Source of the DNA: Albula goreensis
Taxonomy: Eukaryota; Chordata; Actinopteri; Albuliformes; Albulidae
DNA length: 64,000 nucleotides
NCBI GenBank assembly: GCA_022829145.1
Contig: CM040758.1
Location: 11,154,128-11,218,127, forward strand
Direction: 5' to 3'
Every line of letters starts with the position of its first letter. Position 1 is the first letter of the stretch. A program made the position numbers and the translations under genes. Below the pieces are notes generated by a model that was not told the DNA's origin, ran no database searches, and saw nothing but the letters and a program-made list of their open reading frames with translations. This document shows positions 1-22,158 of the stretch, piece by piece.

Positions 1-1332
<1,332 letters not shown>

Positions 1333-1497
1333 ATGACCTTCACGGATGCCATGAGGAGTAAGGCAAGGCTGTCAATCACTGGAAGCACTGGAGAGAACGG
1401 CCGCGTGATGACGCCAGACTTTCCGAAAGCTGTGCATGCGGTACCCTACATCAGACCTGGCATGGGAATGACTGTCAATATGACAGATCTCTCTTGA
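1333..1497 (+). CDS. gria2: gria2 alternative last coding exon: long C-terminal tail
   Basis: This exon starts in phase 0 with [20 protein letters not shown], continues through [19 protein letters not shown] and [15 protein letters not shown], and stops at a TGA at 1495-1497. The pattern [18 protein letters not shown], then [10 protein letters not shown], then a C-terminal TDLS is that of the GluA2 long tail. It differs from the GluA4 long tail (which ends ASDLP) and the GluA1 tail (which ends ATGL), so it fixes the gene as gria2. Known roles of long AMPA-receptor tails are in activity-dependent trafficking. The exon depends on the internal donor at 711. It lies in a non-coding background, and its flanks carry no competing coding signal. 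Confidence 0.93.
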   Translation: MTFTDAMRSKARLSITGSTGENGRVMTPDFPKAVHAVPYIRPGMGMTVNMTDLS

Positions 1498-3450
1498 TTG
1501 ACACGAACCTATCGAGTGCCTTACACAATGGTTTTAATCTTCTGGTTCTAGTTTTTTTCCTGTTTTTGGGAAGGCGGTAGGGCGAGGGCAGGGTGAATTG
1601 AGACGAGAGGCGCATCCGTTATCACATTTTTTTTCGTTCTCTTTTCAAAATAAAAGACTACACCTCTTATTGGACATCCATCCTGGGGAAGTATATAATA
1701 TAACGGGATGCTTTTTTTGGAAGCGGATGATGACATCATCGTTTCACTGCTACTGATTCTACTCGTTTTGGGACCAGACTTGACTTTGACATGCCCGGCT
1801 GTCGTTTGGAAGTACTGTGATCTCAACCCAGAATCGTTGTTGGAGGCAGCACGTCTGTTTTTCATCACTGCTGTTGTCAAAAAAAAAAAAAAACCTGGAT
1901 TCACACCAACCTAAGCACACTTGACATCATCTGCATCAAGATGTGATTTTTTTTAAAGAAAATTAAATAAAAAATATATGAAAAAATATTTTTAAGTATT
2001 TTCACAAAATAAAAATGGCTTTTAAATAAATCTGCTTCCATATTGGTTGTATAACTCCATCTGCAAGGATGTTAAAAAAAGGCTCAGTTCCATATGTTTC
2101 AAAGCCAAATATGTTCATGCTAATGGAGATATAATGTTTAAATCGTGTAATTTATTACTGTTATAGATATTCTCCTGTATATCTCATTCTTTGCTCATTT
2201 GATGTTGATAAAAAATACTTGGCAATGCTTGACATTTCAAATAAATTCTTTTCCTATGGTTTTATTTGTAAAAACGTGAAGTTCCTTAAAAAAAAACTTC
2301 TCTTACTGTAAAATGTTTTTTTTTCTTTAATGGATCTTGGAAATTTTTGCCATTATGTTTAAATTTTCCAGTCAAGGATCAGGGTAGTAATTTTATGAAT
2401 AAAAATGATGGTGAATAAACTATGTTTACACATCATGGTTGCAAAAGGCCATCTATCGTATAATTTTGTTTGGAAATAGAGGCGGACGTGTTGACAGACG
2501 TGTTTCCACAATGCCAAATAATGAAATGCCAAATTTAGAAAAATATAAGGGAATCTAGCTCTTGTTAAACAGGCTTTTTCATCAAGGACACTGTAGCTGG
2601 TACATCCTTTATCCTGTGGAAGTATATATATATTTCTTTTTAATGGTCATTCAGTAATCGGCTCATTCATTTTATATGGTTTATTATTTTATATATTTTA
2701 CACTGAATGATGTGACCTTAGCATTAGATGCATGCCATTTCTCTATATACATTGTTTTTTTAATTTTGCCTTTTAAGAGGTGGTGGTTTTGACCATCAAC
2801 ATGACATAATCTAATATTTCCAATTAAAAAGTTGAAATTGTATGGCTACAAATAAATATATTTATAGAAAAATGCTGAATTCCATTCAGAATCATTTTTA
2901 AACCAACTTTCACTGTAAGTTCAGATGTTGCCATTGTAGACGTTAAGATACCAGACCACACAGATAAACACATCTATGTTACCAATAGGTGTATTTATCA
3001 ATAAAGACAAAATCATGAATCATTCTTTCAGTTTGCTAATCCTGTACCAATTAGTGAGCATTATGATTCATTAAACTAAGTTTTCAAGAGACAACCTGGA
3101 AGGAGCAGTATATGGTCCTCTTGAATCCAACATCAGTACACTCTAAACAATATGGCACAAACAAACTGGTGACAGAATTTGTTCAGTTCTTAGATCCTTA
3201 ACAGTTTTATATCTTCATAAACTGTATTCAAAAATCAACCTCCATTCACATAGATACAAATGGAGGCACAAATGTACTAATCTAATCACATTTTTGGGTT
3301 TAAAAACAATGAAAATATGTATGTTATCTAATCAATTTATTATATTAAGAAGAATCCAAGCAATTCTCACAGACATTTTTGTAAATGGAATGTGTGCTAA
3401 CTCTGGATTATTTTTGGGACTCTTTTTAAATAAAAAGTGACAAAAACCTT
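1498..3450 (+). other. gria2: gria2 3' untranslated region (end uncertain)
   Basis: This is AT-rich sequence after the long-tail stop with no coding frame. Poly(A) signals of the form AATAAA occur at 1649-1654, 1966-1971, 2008-2013, 2025-2030, 2239-2244, 2398-2403, 2414-2419 and 3429-3434. The last is followed by T- and GT-rich sequence that could serve as a downstream element, so I place the longest plausible end near 3450. A shorter 3'UTR ending near 1670 or 2050 is equally possible. RNA data would be needed to choose. Confidence 0.5.
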
Positions 3451-6400
3451 GATATATCATTGTTCATAACTGTTTATTTCGTTGCTCATTGTTATTAACG
3501 TGTTTGTAATAACAGTGGTTAAGTAACAGAAACTGTCTTGGGGTAATTTGGCAGGCTTGGTTGTCATTCATAGTTATATGCTTGATCAGGAGGAAAGAAT
3601 GAATCAGCGCCTACTCTGGGATACTTTTATAACCATGGAAACAGTTATAAACAGTTTTGTTCTTTGGTGACATAAGTAATGCAAATTGGGGATGTCATTT
3701 AATCCACAAACTGGACTTTTTCAGCAACTTCCTTCATGCTTTTCATGCAATTGACAACATTTCTGTTGTATATACTGTGGATTGATGAATACAAATGAAT
3801 AGCATTTTAGGTGAACATTAAGAGTTAAGATGATGTCACATTTAATGTGAAAAAATCATGAAATTAATTCAAAAGCAAGGTCTCTGAATCTGCATGCTCA
3901 ATACACCTTTTATGAAAAGGGTCAATGGTGATTATCTCTGAAGTGAGTCATTGGCCAGCTCGGTGGCCAGCTCAGTCCAGAGGAGAGATGATGTGAAAGC
4001 ATATAGGAACTGCTGACCCTTTCAAGTGTGAAATCTTTGGACAAATCAAAAAAACACTGCGGTCAGACTCTTCTATGATAAGGATCCTCAGGGACTTTGA
4101 AATGTCACTCACCTTTTGATGAGCTGGGCAAATTCAGCCAGAAATGAATACAATTATTTCTATCATGTTCTTATATACTGAATAAAAAATAGACTCCTGG
4201 GAAGCGAGTTAGCTGTCAGTGAGGCCCTCAGTCTGGACTTGGTTGTAGTTCATGATTGGAATAATCTGTAAAATTCACTCAGATTAATTCAGTCTCAATC
4301 TCTCTGAAAATACTTGCTAAAAGTGAAATAGAACATATTTCTATGAAATACATATGTTTTGAAATAATAACTGTATATTTTCAGTCCTGGGTTCCATAAT
4401 CCAAATTATTATAATTGTCTTGGTAAGAGCTGGATATGAGTTGAAGTGGTGTGTGGTTGGAACAAAGGCCTGAAGCCACTGACACTGGAGACAGGACCTG
4501 GAGACAAATACCCCTATTGTAGTCCTCGTTATCCTGTATGTATTTAAAGCATGGAGGTGACATGTAAAACTGCCAGTTATGAGAGTGCCATCTGTGCTGT
4601 GCCACTGCCAGTCGTATTCCAACAATGATAGAGTCAAGACTCAAACCCGTGACATCACAGATATGTAGTCCATTCGTCACCATGGCGTGCACTTTCACCA
4701 GCTGAGCCTGCAACTCAAAATCTTTATTAGATATTTATACATTTCAATCTTCATGCTCACATTGAGGCTTTAAAATATGTCCTCACTGAATTAATAATAG
4801 TTTGGATTCTGTAATGGCTGGCTATACATATTTCACCTGCCACTGGCTTTTATTAAGTACTCTCCGGCATATAATAAATTATGATCTGTATTTTTCTCTT
4901 ACTTCGATACACTGACAGTAAAATTCATATATGAATATGAAAATACAACATTCATTTCAGAATAACTGGGGAAGTGTCCATATTTACAATGGGAAGGCAG
5001 CAAAGGACCATCACACTCACACACTCCAACAGCTGTGCTGCACAGCAATTACATTCCTTCTGGAGTCACTTATATAGAATATCAATTGATTAGCTGGGTG
5101 CAGGGTTGCAGCATAATGCATCGCCCACTTGTGAAGTAGCCCGTTCTGAAAATGCTGATGCACTCTACTGAGATCGGATTGGCCTTTCGTGTAGCATTTA
5201 AATCGCTGACGATCATCAGCTTCCTTGGAAGCAGGGCCGTGGGCTGTGGGGTGAAGTGGAGGTCACGCCGCAGTGAGCTGAAGTTGAGTCAGTGTTGAGC
5301 TTATGTTAGTGATTCTGCATCTCGAGGGTGGTGGTGGAAAACCGAATTACATGTGTGTGAAATGCTGCATAAGCCAGTACAGTTATTTTTCAATCTGCAC
5401 CCTGTGATGCTTGTGGAGGTGGAGATAGGAGAGGAGAGGGCTGCTCCACATCTTTGGCTGTTGTCAATCCCCCCGTTCCCTCCCTCATCGAGAGCTCAAC
5501 AGGTCCTTGGACAGCAGCAGCCTCACACACAGATGGGTTAATCTGGGCCAATTAGTGTAAACTTGGGCCTTAACAAAAACAGCCTGCCAGCCCAGAAAAG
5601 GAGAATTTTGTTTTCTTCTAGGAGCTCCCTTTTGTCAGATTTTATTTTTGGTTGTGTCCTTATTCAAGGTGTTTTTTGTTTGTCATTGAATTTGTTTTTG
5701 TTTCCCTTCAGTGTTTTGGGGGATAACATGGCCACTGGCTATTTTCGTTTACCCAGTATTCTGTGTTTTTGGCTCCACTCACCATCTGGCACAGTGGCCA
5801 CCCCTCATGTGTAACTTGTGTGCCACAAGCCCCTGTTTTCATTGGCCAGCTTCATTTCTGCCTCAACCTTCATTGCACTCTTTGTAAAAAGATTCTACTT
5901 GGAAGCCTAAAGGTTCTCTGCATGCCCCCATGGAGGAACCCATAAAGGTTCTTCTTTGATTCTAATATCTCCAAAGGGTGTTTTTTAGGACCCTCAGACC
6001 CCTTGACAGATATCAGTATCTAAGTGGTACTAAGGGATTCCCTTGAGGACAAACAGCAAACTAGTAAGGAACCTTTTTGAGTGTAGCTTTGGAGAGCAAA
6101 CCAAGTCTTGTCATGCACCCTCAGAGTTTTCTTCGCTCTTCAGTTCCAAAAACAGAGTTATGACATCATGAATGACCTCAAACAAAGCATTTAAGGATAG
6201 TGGTTTGTTATAATGGTTGAGAAAACTGAAGGTTAACATTTCTGCTGGGGCACTGATGCTATACCAGTGAGTGTGGTGCATAACCTAAGTATGTCATGAA
6301 AAATGTAAGCTTTTCAAGGCATCAGCAAATAAATAATGTAATACCATACAATACTGAAATAGTGTTCGGTATGACAGACCAGAAAACGGGCAAGACTCCA

Positions 6401-9400
6401 ATATGATGTCAGTGACTCACTGATTTGACTTATCATTGGTCTAATCTTATTGAGCCGAGCAGCTCTTGAGGAGCCTGGTTTTGAATCCTTTAGCAGAGAT
6501 ACCCCTATATCCATATACTTTATATTCAGTATCATTTTGAGATGTTCCCTTTAGACTTGTAGATTGATGGGCCATTTTGAAGCTGAAGGTTATGCCCCTC
6601 TCACTCGATGACTCTTACCAGAAAGAGTTTCGTCAGCCCTCTCTCTCGAGCTCCTCCAGTTCCACCCCCATGATCCTCTCTGCTCTTTTCAAACCCTCTT
6701 CAAACAACCTTGCTTTTCCTCAGCAACACAAACCTGTGCGCTGCCTGTCTGAGTCATATGTGAGGCATAAAAAGCCTATGTGGGTGAGCATAATGGAGCT
6801 TAGACCATGCCAGCGGGCTGCGCATTCATGAAGCCTCGCCCATTCAGACGTTCTTCATTATTCAGGGAGAGAGAGAGAAAGGTATAAAAATGTAATCTCA
6901 CTGGGAGGCTGAGCTCTATGCATTAGGCAGGGGCTGAGTTGTTTGCTAGTCCTTGAAAGCGATTTACAATAGAATATGCATGAACCTCATCAGCTACCAT
7001 AATCATGTACACTGTTTCAGGCCCTTTTGAGATTCACCTCAGCTTTCCACAGTCTCCAGTTTACAATCACTGGAGAAAAGGGAAAAATACTTTCCTTCAC
7101 ATTGCTCTTCGCCAGCCATGTTTTCAAGCGAGCAAGTATTTGTCTGATATTTGTTGGTGAGGTGTGAGGAAAAAGCTTGTTACATGAAAATGTTGCTTGT
7201 GAAGAGTCTAAACCTTTTTTATAAATGTGTGATTAAAAATAGATTGAGGGCATAAACCCCCAGACTGGCTATTACTGACCAAACAGGTTTGTTTCGGAGA
7301 GGGGAGTCCTTCATGGTAGCAAAAAACTGCTGCAAAGCTTTAACAGAAAGAAGGAGTCACTAGCCACATGCCATCCCAATGGCATCTCTCTAGGTTTTTG
7401 TAAATGGGTGAAAAATCTATATTACCACCGACCCCATGTTACAATTGTCCTGGGTCCCACCAACTTCTTTCTGAAAGATTTTCCCCCTCTTGCCAGCTCG
7501 ACCCATTTGCGGTGTCAGAAACCTGACTCTCCCAGCGCTAGATTGCGGGTGTTGAACATGTCAGCTGTGCAGCAGTGAGGCGGGCGGAAGTGTGGTGTCA
7601 GTGGCGCTGTGATACAGCACAGATGAGGAACGGCCCTGTCAGCAGTATTGATGCATCTCATTTGAGACGCGCGGTTTGGGTCGTCCTTTGCCTGCCTTCT
7701 GTCATCATTAGTGGCGCTGTGCAGATGTTATCAATGGATGCGCTGACAACTCAATATGCCAGGGACCAAAAATTTCTGATTGCGCAATGCTAATGTGTTC
7801 GTTTCGTCATCGCCGCTGTCACTGCTGCTGCTGCTATCATTATTACATTACATTTTTGTAGTAGCATACAATTCATAAATCACAGCTTAATATGTACTGT
7901 TTTTGCCAGTTTTGGGCCGAGAGGCTCTATGTGAATTTCAAATGACTAAATATGCAGAACATTGACACAGGAATGAATTAAGATATTTGAATAAAATAGT
8001 CCAGGCCTGTCAGACAACTGTATGCAACAGCTATAAAACAAAATGGCTGTCCAGAGGCAGGCTAGTATCAGGACTGTTCTCCACTTATCCTACCTTCTCT
8101 GGTTCCATAGTTTGACAAGATGAGAGGATTCTCATCTGAGAGGATTCTCAACTTGACTGCAAGGCGGCTATTATTATGCCAATTTGCAAAACGTGGGCAG
8201 ACTAACAGATGCTCCGACCATTGAGCTGTGGTGGGGGTGTTGCATGCTGGCTTGCTGGGCAGTAACTTACCGTCAAATTAAAAACTGAGGTTCCCACGGA
8301 TTTTTTATAGCTAAATGCATAGCATTGGTGAACAGTGGTGCTGCTGATGTAGAGAGAGGTGGTAAGGTGATTCAAGAGGCCCTAGACTGGATAGGGGCCC
8401 CAAAGGTGCCCATAAATGTCATCAAATTGTGGATGGGGAATAGGGTGGGCTGTTATATCTTTTCATGGGGCCAAGGATTCCTGACAGCAAACCTGAGGGT
8501 GAGTATGCTGCCAGGGGTTCACTGCCATTATAGGCTTGTCTTCATAATACTTTTTAATGTGTGCCCACAAAACTAGACATAAATATTGTTTCACGGTAGA
8601 GTAGAATTAGCAGGAGTATTACAAGATCAAACCACAGAGATGAGAGAGCGAAGAGATGGATGAGCCTACTGGTGGAAGACAAGCTCAAGAGGAAGTAATG
8701 GATTTTTCCCATAATTCTGCAGTTTCCCTTACATTAATCTTACAGCTACAAATGTGGAAACTCTCGTCTCAGATAAAGATCACAAACAGTACTAAAAAAC
8801 CCCAGGAGAGTCAAGTGAGGACAGTTGTCATGTCCCAATATGAAATGTTTTATGTTGTTCGAATGTGCAAGTGAGCCAGCAGTGATTTTTACACCTAATT
8901 ATCTAACTGAGCCACGATAATTGGTGGAAACAAAAACCTGTCTATTTACCAGCCCTCCAGGAACAGAGTTCCCATCCCTGTATCAGCTGTAAAAAAACAA
9001 AGTATGTTCCCTTTGAACTGAGCTAAAGCAAGAACAGAATGACAAATCAAAATTAAAAACACAGTGGCTAAGCTGGGATAAGCTGAGAGACAGACGTACG
9101 CTGCCTGCCTACAAATGAGCAAACGCTATAAATAAAAACCCCGTCCCGCTTCTCTAAAACGCTACAGTTCCACCTGGCCAGGCAGTTAATTAATCACCCA
9201 GGAGAGGAGAGCGACCCATTATGCCTCATCCTGACATCAGTCAATCAATCAATTAACATGCCCCCGCTTGATAAATACTCTCTGTATCATAGATGAGTCA
9301 GAGGTACTGTCTTAGCATATTCTTTGCCAAGTGCTGCGGATAGAATGGACCTGCATACAGACAGCAAATCATGAGAGTTCCTTAAAAAAGGACAGTTAGA

Positions 9401-9495
9401 TGTTTTCCTTTGATTAAATGAAAGGCATGAAGGGCCATTGGGCTCACCCTAATAGTAAGATTATATATCATATAAGTATTATGTATACACAGATT
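3451..9495. other. Intergenic region with no recognised gene
   Basis: No exon or known domain was recognised. Open frames here are short and lack protein-like conservation cues. There is a possible inverted-repeat element at 5895-6090, a 16-bp direct repeat of gagaggattctcatct at 8122-8153, and a CpG-containing stretch at 7490-7815 that resembles a conserved non-coding element. A block near 8330-8530 shares a short phrase with 61537-61563. Confidence 0.6.
5895..6090. repeat. Possible foldback or MITE-like repeat with 'aaaggttct / ggaaccttt' ends
   Basis: The left end reads ctacttggaagcctaaaggt and the right end reads ggaacctttttgagtgtag. The right end is partly the reverse complement of the left. 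The internal phrases (aaggttct, aggaaccc, accctcag) resemble an abundant fish repeat rich in 'aaggttct' and 'aaccct'. The arms are imperfect and I cannot define a target-site duplication. Confidence 0.3.
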
Positions 9496-17360
<7,865 letters not shown>

Positions 17361-17419
17361 ACTTCAGCACGCTTCCACAAATTGTGGGGTGTCTGGAGAA
17401 GGATGAGACGGGGACAGCC

Positions 17420-17530
17420 CTGCTGATAGAGCCCCTCCCTCACTGGGCTACACTAAAGCCAATTGTGTCGCACCCTGCAGGGAATCTGGCCACAGCCGGT
17501 TTGGGTTGGGCTCCAGCACCTGCATGCTGA
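17420..17530. repeat. Degraded SINE-like fragment (teleost 'gccaattgtg' type)
   Basis: The phrases gccaattgtgtcgcaccctg and cacagccggtttgggttggg resemble the body of a widespread tRNA-derived fish SINE that carries 'ggccaattgtgcgccgccct' and 'tcacggccggttgtgat'. The match is from memory and ends are not definable. Confidence 0.35.
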
Positions 17531-17866
17531 ATTGAAGTTGAATTGATTAGTAAAGGAGTCCGTGCACACCTCCCTGGACTGTAATGCTAGCAGAATCCAG
17601 GTTCATGAATCTCATAATGGGTAGAGCTACAGTGAGCTTTCAATAACAGGATTCACAGCTAAATGCAGCGATTGATTCCACCCAGGCACAGAACACATAC
17701 AGTAACTCCACCCATTTGTGGTTATTCAAAGGCCATTATCCTTTCCCGCCAGAATCAATCTGCTGTCCCAGATAGCAACTGACATTCGGATGCTTTAGTT
17801 CAAACCCTGCTATTTTAGTTAACATGTACAATAGAAAAATCTTTATTATTATTATTTCTTTTGTTA

Positions 17867-17867
17867 C

Positions 17868-17905
<38 letters not shown>
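17867..17905. repeat. (TTA)n microsatellite
   Basis: About 13 copies of the triplet, preceded by a shorter interrupted tract at about 17841-17857. Confidence 0.95.
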
Positions 17906-17907
<2 letters not shown>

Positions 17908-18489
17908 GCATTCATCTTTCAGCCTTACAGCTTTGGTCTGACAGGTCTGTTTTTTGAAAAGAAGCTCTTATTAAAAGAAGCACAGTATTAAAATAAATAG
18001 CTGTTTTGAAATTCGGAAAGCCATTCAATATGAGTGATTTTGATTATAGTAGTGTAATAGGCAGTAATGTCAACCTGTGATGTGTATATAATGTGTACTG
18101 ATCATTTCATTTATTCATCAAACCTTCTGGAATATAATGGGACATTTCCCAGTCTAAATGTATGTGTTGCAGAAGATAATGACTCTTTGTGACCTTAGTG
18201 AAGGTAATTGTCCTACAACTGTTAACTCTATTTATGAAAAGAAAAACAACCCAGGATGGTGGATATCAAATGCAGGTGACAAACAGTACTGTTTGACATG
18301 CAAAATAGTGAAAACACATCACAGCCAAAAGAATGAGCTTATTACCCTCCTGTGTGCTCTGGCTTTATTGCTGCCCTTCCCCATTAGACTGGAATAAAGC
18401 ATGTAACTGCCCCATCACTACACAACCCTCTGATCAATTACCCCATTCCTGAAACCCATTTCAAAGCACTGGACCTGCATGTAAAATGA

Positions 18490-18491
<2 letters not shown>

Positions 18492-18584
<93 letters not shown>
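18492..18584. repeat. (GT)n microsatellite
   Basis: About 93 uninterrupted bases of GT dinucleotide. Confidence 0.98.
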
Positions 18585-18586
<2 letters not shown>

Positions 18587-21500
18587 TTTTATGATATTGG
18601 ATGACATTAAACAAACATTACTGTGGAATCGTTATCATAACATATTTCTTTAAATATACTGCAAATACATCCAATAAGCAGATCTTTGGCTTTGCTTTCT
18701 TTCTTTCAAGCAGTTCCACCACAACATACAAAGTAAATACAATTGTCACAAACCTAGAAAGAGAATGACATCATTAGTTTAGGAAAGATCAATGCGACCG
18801 GTAAAAAGGCAAAGGGCAGCAGACACATAAGGGATACGATTGAAAGCATGGCAGAAGAGGCAAGCCAGGCCTGCTTTATTGTGTCTTTGTAGAACACAAA
18901 TGGGCATAACATGATAATGTCTAATCGCCCATTATAATATGTGCATGCTTAATTTCCTTTTAGTCAATTAATTTGTCATTAAAATATACTATCATAGCCA
19001 CATATGTAGTGCAACAAACCTAAAATAAATGATGACTGCGCACAAATCGCATTATCATCAGCATATCACTGATAAAAGTGAGCTCGTGAGTGAAATTATT
19101 ATTCATATAATTGTATGAACGTATATGTAAAATTGTTAAATAAATCACCGCTGTTAGCAAAAACATAAAGACATGCAATATTGTAACACCTAATTACCTT
19201 TTGATAATAGGAAGTGGAATGAGAAACAGCCATGCCAGCCTAAATTTCCGCAGACAGACTATTACATGCTGAGACAACTGTATCTGTTACTAATGATGAT
19301 ACTGTCTGAAACAATGGTTTTCACTGCACTGAGCAGCAATGGACAAACTACAGAAGAGCCCTTACATACATTATAGTGGAGCAATCATTAAAAACAAGGC
19401 GTGTACAATTAATTCAATAACTGAATGTTTAAAAATGTTTTACTCCTGTTCTATTTCCTGGTAAAAAAAAAAATATGGACAACCAGTGTTGTTTTAGCAT
19501 GTTTGTCCATATTTGCATTGTATTTTAAACTGAACCATGTACATCTGTATTTAATTAGTATTGTATTGATATAAACCTGGGCCTGTTGATGTGGCATTAA
19601 ACTGTGTTTGTCATCTGCAGTCCCCGTTGATGTGGATTACATTTACACATCAATAATCATATTGCTTTTCTTTTATGATACAATTAATCTCCTGGAGAGG
19701 CTGAAGAACTGTTTTACACACGGATCGATTTGTTGTGTTAGCAACTGATCTCCTTCTCTCTATGAGACAAACGCTCCAAACAGTGCCAGGAAATGTCAAC
19801 CTCCACCTGCCTGTGATGTTATTTATCAATCTAGATTTCATTTAAAAATGAAAATAAAGGCTATTCAAACTGGATATCAGAAACTATGGACTCTATGACC
19901 TTTTTAGAGTTTTACAATATATAATGGTTTAATCTGTAATATGTTTACAGTCATGTAAACATAATCTGGAGATTATAATGTATGTAATGAACGTAAATTT
20001 TAAGCAAATTAGAAATTAAAAAAAAAAAAAAAAAGAAATTAAACATAAAAGATGGCTTCAAGCATTTGCTCTAGCATTTATTAAATTAATTAAATTTGTT
20101 TAAAACTGGGTGTGTTCAAAGGGCCCCAGATTATGTTTACATAGAGCTAAGTATGTAACAGGTATGCAACACTTAGGCATCATTCACTTATAATTTTGGG
20201 CTTCTGAAAGTCTGTCATTCTGGGTAAAATACATTTAAGCAGCAAATAACATTCTGGATACTACCCAAAGTGCAGGGACATACTGTCTTCCATATGGAAA
20301 GCACTGGACCCTGTACAGCCCTGAAACAGACCGCCCTGACAGGTGCTTCTCTGCGGTGGATTTCGTCTTTACCGTATCCCGTACCACGGACACCTCGAAC
20401 CCCTCTGTGTCCAAACAGAGCTTAGATTTCATCCCACGCCCCACCCAGAGAGCGTCCATCCCCTCTCATGGAGACCTGGAGTGCTCCCTAAACAAGGAAA
20501 GTTCCAGAAAGCTTCCCTCTCTGTGTTAGTGCAGTACAGAGTTCATCTCTGTAGAGCTCAGCTCTAGCAGCATGCACTGTTGATGCTACATTTATGTGGT
20601 TGAGATGGTTAGGCCTGCCCTCAGGCACCCGAGCCTCACAGAGTAAATACCGTCATCCCCAATGCCCAAAATAACTAAACTCACACACATACACACTATG
20701 CACTACGAGTGTGGGGGAAATCAATACAGTTGAGTGCAGCATTATCGTTGCTTATAGTGTATCTTGATATTTGTTTTGTCACATTGTGATGTTTTTGTGA
20801 AACTGCTTACCTTTTTTTAAACTTTCTAAGTAAATTTTTGACACAATTAAAAATATATCTCTATGTAAATTGAATTGCCTTTACTTTTGAAATGATTTTG
20901 ATAAAATTTTGTCTTTAATGATTGTGCTTTTCTAATGGGCAAATGAAAATTACACCCTTTTTTAACAGCAAATCATTTTTGTATATAATCACAGTACATA
21001 GAGAATCACAACACTCACAGAATTGCAACGCTGTGGCATGCTTTATATAATGAAAATGTGGTATTGTGGAGATGCCTGAAACATTCACAACACAAGCAAC
21101 CCACTGCCACACACACTCTGTGTTTCTGTGTCTTCCACTCTGCCGCTCACCCATCGATTTTGTCTTTAATTGTTAAATCGCTGGCGTGTCTCTCTCTCTC
21201 TCTCTCTCTCTCTGTGTAGTTGGTCAGCTCGCTGTGACCTTTCCCAAAAGGCCACACGTTTAGCTAACATTATCAACACAGGGAAAGGCTGCGTCTCATG
21301 CCTGCTTTATTGACAGGAAAAACCGCCTCTATTATGGCAGCTAAGCTAATATTGGATTTAAACTCTGATCACAAATGGCAGCATGGTTAGGTGCCACGGG
21401 GTGCACTGCTGCATTGCGAGCACTAATGGGATCATTTCCAAAGTATAGCCTCTATGTGTACAAAGCACGGCATGAAGCATTATAATGCATTATGGAGTGA

Positions 21501-21860
21501 TTATTACTGCTTTATTTTGTCTCACATCAAAGACAATCAGATTTCAAGAGATCCTCAGAGAACTTACAAATATTTCAAGAGATCTTGTGATCTGGGAAAT
21601 GCACATTTTGTAGCAGTGCTTACCCTGCCAGCAACATGGCAGAGTAGACATTTGTCAGAGTCTCATGGGGTGGCTGGAGGAAGTGTGACATATTTGGCGC
21701 ACGTCTCCTCCCGCTACTCAAGCCTTTCCCTCACAGTTAATGTCCCCCATGCGACATTTTTTCCTGGCAAGCTAGCATAGCTAATTACAACATTTGCTGT
21801 AATTAAGCTACAAAAAGGAGACTGCACAAGATTTATTTGAGCCTGTTCTTTCTGAGGTAA
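18585..21860. other. Intergenic region with no assigned gene
   Basis: It includes an AT-rich stretch (18900-19230) that looks like a conserved non-coding element and a coding-like stop-to-stop frame at 20239-20529 that I could not assign. There is also a short (TC)n tract at 21189-21212. The rest shows nothing recognisable. Confidence 0.55.
20239..20529 (+). other. Unassigned coding-like open frame (possible exon)
   Basis: A stop-to-stop frame of 96 sense codons runs from GCA after a TAA to a TAG at 20527-20529. It has no useful ATG. It reads in part as YCLPYGKHWTLYSPETDRPD, later RCFSAVDFVFTVSRTTD and SLDFIPRPTQRAS, and ends LPSLC. The mix of charged and aromatic residues and GC-rich third positions looks more coding-like than neighbouring DNA. 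Two other frames are also open, as often happens in GC-rich DNA. I recognise no family. It could be a terminal exon of an unknown gene, a pseudogene fragment, or chance. Confidence 0.25.
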
Positions 21861-22158
21861 ACTTCTGTGACACAATACAATACAAAACAGGCACTTACCT
21901 AAACATCTATGACATAATACAATACGACACAGGCACTTATCTAAACTTCTATGACACAATACAATTCGATACAGGCACTTACCTAAACTTCTATGACATA
22001 ATACAATACGATACAGGCACTTACCTAAACTTCTATGATACAATACAGTACAATACAAGCACTTACCTAAACTTCTATGACACAATACAGTACGATACAG
22101 GCACTTACCTAAACTTCTATGACACAATACAATACGATGCAGGCACTTACCTAAACTT
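21861..22158. repeat. Minisatellite, 42-bp unit, about seven copies
   Basis: The unit includes acttctatgacacaatacaa followed by tacgatacaggcacttacct, repeating about 7.1 times with few changes. Because 42 is divisible by 3, the minus strand shows a false open frame with a 14-residue period (CHRSLGKCLYRIVL). I do not regard that frame as a gene. Confidence 0.95.

Noticed and set aside
21714-22127. 137-codon minus-strand frame with a 14-residue repeat
   Set aside because: The period is that of the 42-bp minisatellite, which is divisible by three. There is no domain, promoter or splice context.
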